Source of the DNA: an uncultured Verrucomicrobiota bacterium
Lineage (GTDB): Bacteria > Verrucomicrobiota > Verrucomicrobiia > Limisphaerales > JADLHS01
Assembly (NCBI GenBank): GCA_937894935.1
Contig: CALAYC010000290.1
Coordinates: 1-12,899 of the forward strand
Direction of reading: 5' to 3'
Length of the DNA: 12,899 nucleotides
Positions within the stretch are counted from its first letter, which is position 1, and every line of letters begins with the position of its first letter. The notes under the pieces were generated by a model. The model worked only from the letters and a program-made list of their open reading frames with translations. It ran no database searches and was not told where the DNA came from. The position numbers and the translations under genes are program-made. Below, in pieces: positions 10,355 to 12,899 of the stretch.

Positions 10355-10560
10355 ATGAACACCAAAGATTTTTTGCGGATGGGAATTCCCTTGGGGCAGG
10401 AGACTCGCCTGGCCATGTTCATCCTCGGCGGCGGGGACAAGTCGCGGTTGCACGAGGAGGTTGCGGCCATTGTGGCTAATCCCATGGTTTTCTTAATGAC
10501 GCGTTGCGCGGGGAGTTTGCCAAGACAGCAGCGACTCACTTCTCTGTCGGCCATCATTCG
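10355..10560 (+). pseudogene. rtcB: Remnant of an RtcB-type RNA ligase gene
   Basis: From the ATG at 10355 the frame reads MNTKDFLRMGIPLGQETRLA, then FILGGGDKSRLHEEVAAIVANP. This matches, from memory, the N-terminal domain of the long bacterial RtcB family (MNTKDLxxxGIPxG..FILGGGDKS..EEVxxIVANP). A few residues are missing between LA and FILGGG. After ANPMVF the frame shifts: DALRGEFAKTAATH, which fits the family's DPLRGEFAKAL, continues in another frame (about 10498-10540). Nothing of the catalytic domain (about 400 residues) follows. RtcB seals RNA ends and occurs next to rsr and Y RNAs in the RNA-repair operons of other bacteria, so this is likely a deleted partner. Alternative: only a shared N-terminal motif. 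Confidence 0.62.
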
Positions 10561-10653
10561 CGGCAAGCCTGTCAGCGTTCGAGGGCACAGCCGTCCGATT
10601 GAGATTCTGCCAGTTTTCTGAATGAAATCCGGTCAAATGGAAAGTTTTCAGCC

Positions 10654-11091
10654 GTGCAGGGCCATCCCGCGATCGCGACGGCGATTGCCCGAAAACAAAT
10701 GTTTCCGTCGCGCTACACGACGCGAAACCCTTTCTCTCCCAAGCTGCCAAAGAATTTCGGTTTGCAACCTCTGCCGGAAACACCTGACGGAGTTTTTGTC
10801 TCCGTACCGGAGCGGGCGTTGCTGGAAATGTTGAGCGAAGTGGGTGTGCATCAAGGAATCAAGGAGGCTCGCAATATCATGGAGGGTGCAAGATCACTCC
10901 GGTCAGAGGTGTTGACCACACCGCTGAAAAACTGCCACCGCGTCAAAGTCGCGCGGCTTTGCGTAAGTTGGGCCGAAGAACTTAACTTGCCGTGGGCCGC
11001 CGCTGCGAAAAAGGCGGCGGAAAAGCGACTGGGCCGCGGTCGCTGGATGCATCGTCTCAAGGACGGAACATATCTCGTGCTGAAATCATGA
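10654..11091 (+). pseudogene. C-terminal part of a second AbiEi antitoxin
   Basis: From about residue 30 the frame follows an AbiEi C-terminal domain: VSVPERALLEMLSEVGVHQG, EARNIMEGARSLRSEVL, KNCHRVKVARLCVSWAEELN, ending RLKDGTYLVLKS. The N-terminal winged-helix half (about 110 residues) is missing; upstream sequence is unrelated, and the GTG used as start is only the first available codon. It ends in an ATGA overlap with the following AbiEii remnant, as in an intact pair. Confidence 0.75.
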
Positions 11092-11548
11092 TGGACAAAG
11101 GCTACCTCGAAGTTGTCCGGTTATTGCTCGAAAGCGCGCCTGCGATTTTCGTGACGCCGCATTTTGCGATGAAAGGCGGCACGGCAATCAACCTGTTCAT
11201 CGAGGACATGCCGCGTTTGTCAGTGGACATTGACGCGGTTTACATGAACCACCAGGAGACTCGCGATGAAACTCTGAAATCCATTTCGAGTGGGCTGGAT
11301 GCGACGCGGAGGCGACTTGCAACATCTGGACTCGAATCTGAAGTGTGAGCCACCAAGGACGGCGACGAGATCCGCTCGTCGCCGCGATGGATCGCCAGCA
11401 TCCGCTGAGGAATTGCGCGCAGGACTCGCAGGTTAACCAGCGCGGGGGTATCATTTTGCCACTCGCAATCTTCTTCAGAGAAACCTTCAGTGACAGGGTA
11501 AAAAATTGGCTACGTTCGGATAGTTACCTTTTGTTGAAATCCCGATGA
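11088..11548 (+). pseudogene. Remnant of a second AbiEii toxin gene
   Basis: The first frame (11088-11348) gives the N-terminal 86 residues: PHFAMKGGTAINLFIEDM and LSVDIDAVY with both catalytic aspartates. It then stops at TGA (11346-11348). A second frame contains DPLVAAMDRQHPLRN (about 11370-11414), the degraded form of the family block LVAAMDRQHPRDLFD. The roughly 300 nt that should lie between are deleted. Sequence after about 11420 up to 11623 has nothing recognisable. The toxin is inactive. Confidence 0.78.
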
Positions 11549-11623
11549 AATCCTCCATAAAGACCGGTCAAACGACACGACGATTCAGGTCAGTGACCTT
11601 TTCACGCGGAAATGGCCGATCAT

Positions 11624-12439
11624 TCAGCTTTTTTTGAAGTAGCGGTGGAAGAAGAGGCAATGGTAGGGCAAGGAATTCTGCCAGTATTTCAGATTATGTT
11701 CACCTTCCCGCTCGATGTAGTCGTGCGGGATGTTTCGATACAATAATTTTTCATGCAGCGCCTTGTTTACGTCGTAGAAAAAGTCCGACGTGCCGCAATC
11801 GATCATCAACGAAAGGGAATGCGGTTTCAGCAGATGGACCAAATTGATGACGCTGTTGGTTTCCCAGGCTTGCGGATGCGTGGCGTAGTCGCCAATGCGT
11901 TCGGAAATGTCCCAGTTCATCGGAAATGGCCGGAGATCGACGCCGCCGCTCATGCTTCCGGCAGCACCGAACACGTCCTGATGTTTGAACGCGAGAAACA
12001 AGGCGCCGTGTCCACCCATGCTCAATCCGCTGATCGCGCGGCCTTTGCGGTCCCGAACGGTGCGATATTTTGCGTCGATTGATTCGACGAGTTCCCTGGC
12101 GACAAATGTTTCGTAACGAAATTTTGGATCGATTGAGCTGTCAAAATACCAGCTGCTGAAGCCGCCGTCGGGACTGACCACGATGAATTCATACCGATCC
12201 ACCAGGTTTGTCAGCGCGGGAAAATCCTTCACCCACGACTGATAGTTTCCGCTGTAACCGTGCAGCAGATAAACAACCGGCAGCGGTTGGCCATCCTTGT
12301 ATTTTTCCGGCAGCACGACGGCCGTCTTAATCGGCCGGTTCATCGAGGGACTGAAGATTTCCACCGATTCAACCTGAGCCGCAGACAGCGGTGTTGCGAG
12401 TGAACCCAGCAACAGGCATGACAACAGAAGATGTTTCAT
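11624..12439 (-). CDS. Secreted alpha/beta-hydrolase esterase
   Basis: The 271-residue protein has a signal peptide (MKHLLLSCLLLGSLATPLSA, cleavage near A20-A21). The esterase D/feruloyl-esterase fold is evident: oxyanion segment YLLHGYSG (57-64), nucleophile elbow G138-L-S140-M-G-G, acid candidate D219 in CGTSDFF, and H248 in EGEHNLKYW. The opening VESVEIFSPSMNRPIKTAVV is typical of the tributyrin-esterase/XynZ-like family, which cleaves short acyl or feruloyl esters. It likely acts in the periplasm. The PAP2 gene ends 20 nt upstream on the same strand. Confidence 0.9.
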   Translation of the reverse strand: MKHLLLSCLLLGSLATPLSAAQVESVEIFSPSMNRPIKTAVVLPEKYKDGQPLPVVYLLHGYSGNYQSWVKDFPALTNLVDRYEFIVVSPDGGFSSWYFDSSIDPKFRYETFVARELVESIDAKYRTVRDRKGRAISGLSMGGHGALFLAFKHQDVFGAAGSMSGGVDLRPFPMNWDISERIGDYATHPQAWETNSVINLVHLLKPHSLSLMIDCGTSDFFYDVNKALHEKLLYRNIPHDYIEREGEHNLKYWQNSLPYHCLFFHRYFKKS

Positions 12440-12458
12440 GGCGAAATCTTACTGATGG

Positions 12459-12867
12459 TTACCTGACGGAACCAGCCGCCGATGGCCGTGGGATTGCAGT
12501 TCCAGATGGCAAATCTCTCGCGTGATTGAGTTTTTTTGCAGCTGCTACTTCGGCTTTCACCTTTTCGAAATCATGTTGGAACGCGGCGTTTGTTTTCAAT
12601 CGACGCACGATGCCCTGAGCCAATGTTCGTCCGGCATGAATGTCTGCGGGATAATGCATCGCAAGCTGAACACGATGCCAACCGGTTTGCCGGCCGATAT
12701 CCAGAATCTCAGTCTTCTGGTCGGGAAACAGTTCCGCGAGCAACATTGCAAAAACCGTTGCGCCGGCCGAATGCCCGCTCGGATAACTGTAGCTCTTGTC
12801 TTTCACACCCCAATTGATCGCGGGATCCTGGTTGAGCGGGCGCAGCTGTTCAATGACAATTATTCTT
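12459..12867 (-). pseudogene. PAP2-family phosphatase lacking its N-terminus
   Basis: The frame contains the second and third acid-phosphatase motifs: YPSGHS and a WHRVQLAMHYPADIHAGRTL block with the conserved R and H. The C-terminus (FEKVKAEVAAAKKL) is typical of soluble class A acid phosphatase-like PAP2 enzymes, which are about 230-280 residues with a signal peptide. Upstream of EQLRPLNQDPAINWGVKDKS the frame meets a stop (TGA near 12865), well before the KxxxxxxRP motif should be complete. The gene is therefore truncated or joined to foreign sequence near 12850. The GTG at 12806 is unlikely to be a true start. Confidence 0.68.
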
Positions 12868-12899
12868 CACTCTCAGTGACAATTAAAAATCACTGTGCC

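Noticed and set aside
10622..10834. 70-codon frame overlapping the second AbiEi remnant
   Set aside because: The overlapping frame carries clear AbiEi family similarity; this one has none.

Overview
The window (about 55-58% G+C by eye) is an accessory region of a bacterial chromosome or large contig. Several proteins read like versions I associate with Verrucomicrobia (Pedosphaera-type relatives); this placement is an inference, not a proof. Its core is a Ro60/Rsr (TROVE) gene at 1994-3700 embedded in dense arrays of small structured RNAs, all on the + strand.

Region 1 (1-1932): five tRNA-like elements (Phe-, Glu-, Arg-, Ser?-, His-like anticodons; four of the five well folded) lead into seven tandem Y-RNA-like units. 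Each unit begins with G(G/A)NGGGC-CG or a close variant and ends 67-158 nt later with the exact complement, preceded by a pyrimidine-rich CTT/TTT. The terminal 7-8 bp stem differs from unit to unit but always pairs, which is strong compensatory evidence. The layout (terminal helix, CGA/ACUU internal loop, second helix, tRNA-like module) is that of the Ro60-binding stem of Y RNAs joined to a YrlA-type tRNA-like domain. In units 4 and 6, and probably 2, the tRNA-like module is circularly permuted. A UCA-anticodon tRNA-like element lies between units 1 and 2. A small SEC-C zinc-motif gene with a +1 frameshift lies between units 6 and 7, and unit 7 sits directly in front of rsr.

Region 2 (1994-4431): rsr and a 205-residue protein of unknown function. 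Region 3 (4455-5871): a second tRNA-like array with Cys, Gly, Lys(CTT), Arg(TCG), Leu(CAG), Leu(TAA), Leu(CAA), an armless element, Ser(GCT), Ile(TAT), Thr(GGT) and Met(CAT). Region 4 (5902-7610, minus strand): an intact AbiEi/AbiEii type IV toxin-antitoxin pair with its promoter. Region 5 (7716-8335): a third array with Thr(TGT), Leu(GAG), Lys(TTT), a broken element and Gln(CTG). Assigned anticodons are all different. Most free elements have TGC instead of TTC at the start of the T loop, most lack the D-loop GG pair, and several have D or T arms reduced to tetraloops. Five carry a 60-nt two-hairpin element inserted into the T loop.

Region 6 (8415-12865): an HNH-like N-terminal fragment, a zinc-ribbon membrane protein with an internal duplication, an RtcB RNA-ligase remnant, the decayed remains of a second abiE pair, a secreted esterase, and a PAP2 phosphatase that has lost its N-terminus.

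Reading the parts together: Ro60, several Y RNAs, elbow-deficient tRNAs, tRNA-like inserts and an RtcB remnant point to an RNA quality-control or RNA-repair island built around tRNA-like RNAs. The sequence cannot show whether the array tRNAs translate, act as decoys (for example for anticodon nucleases), or are Ro60 clients.
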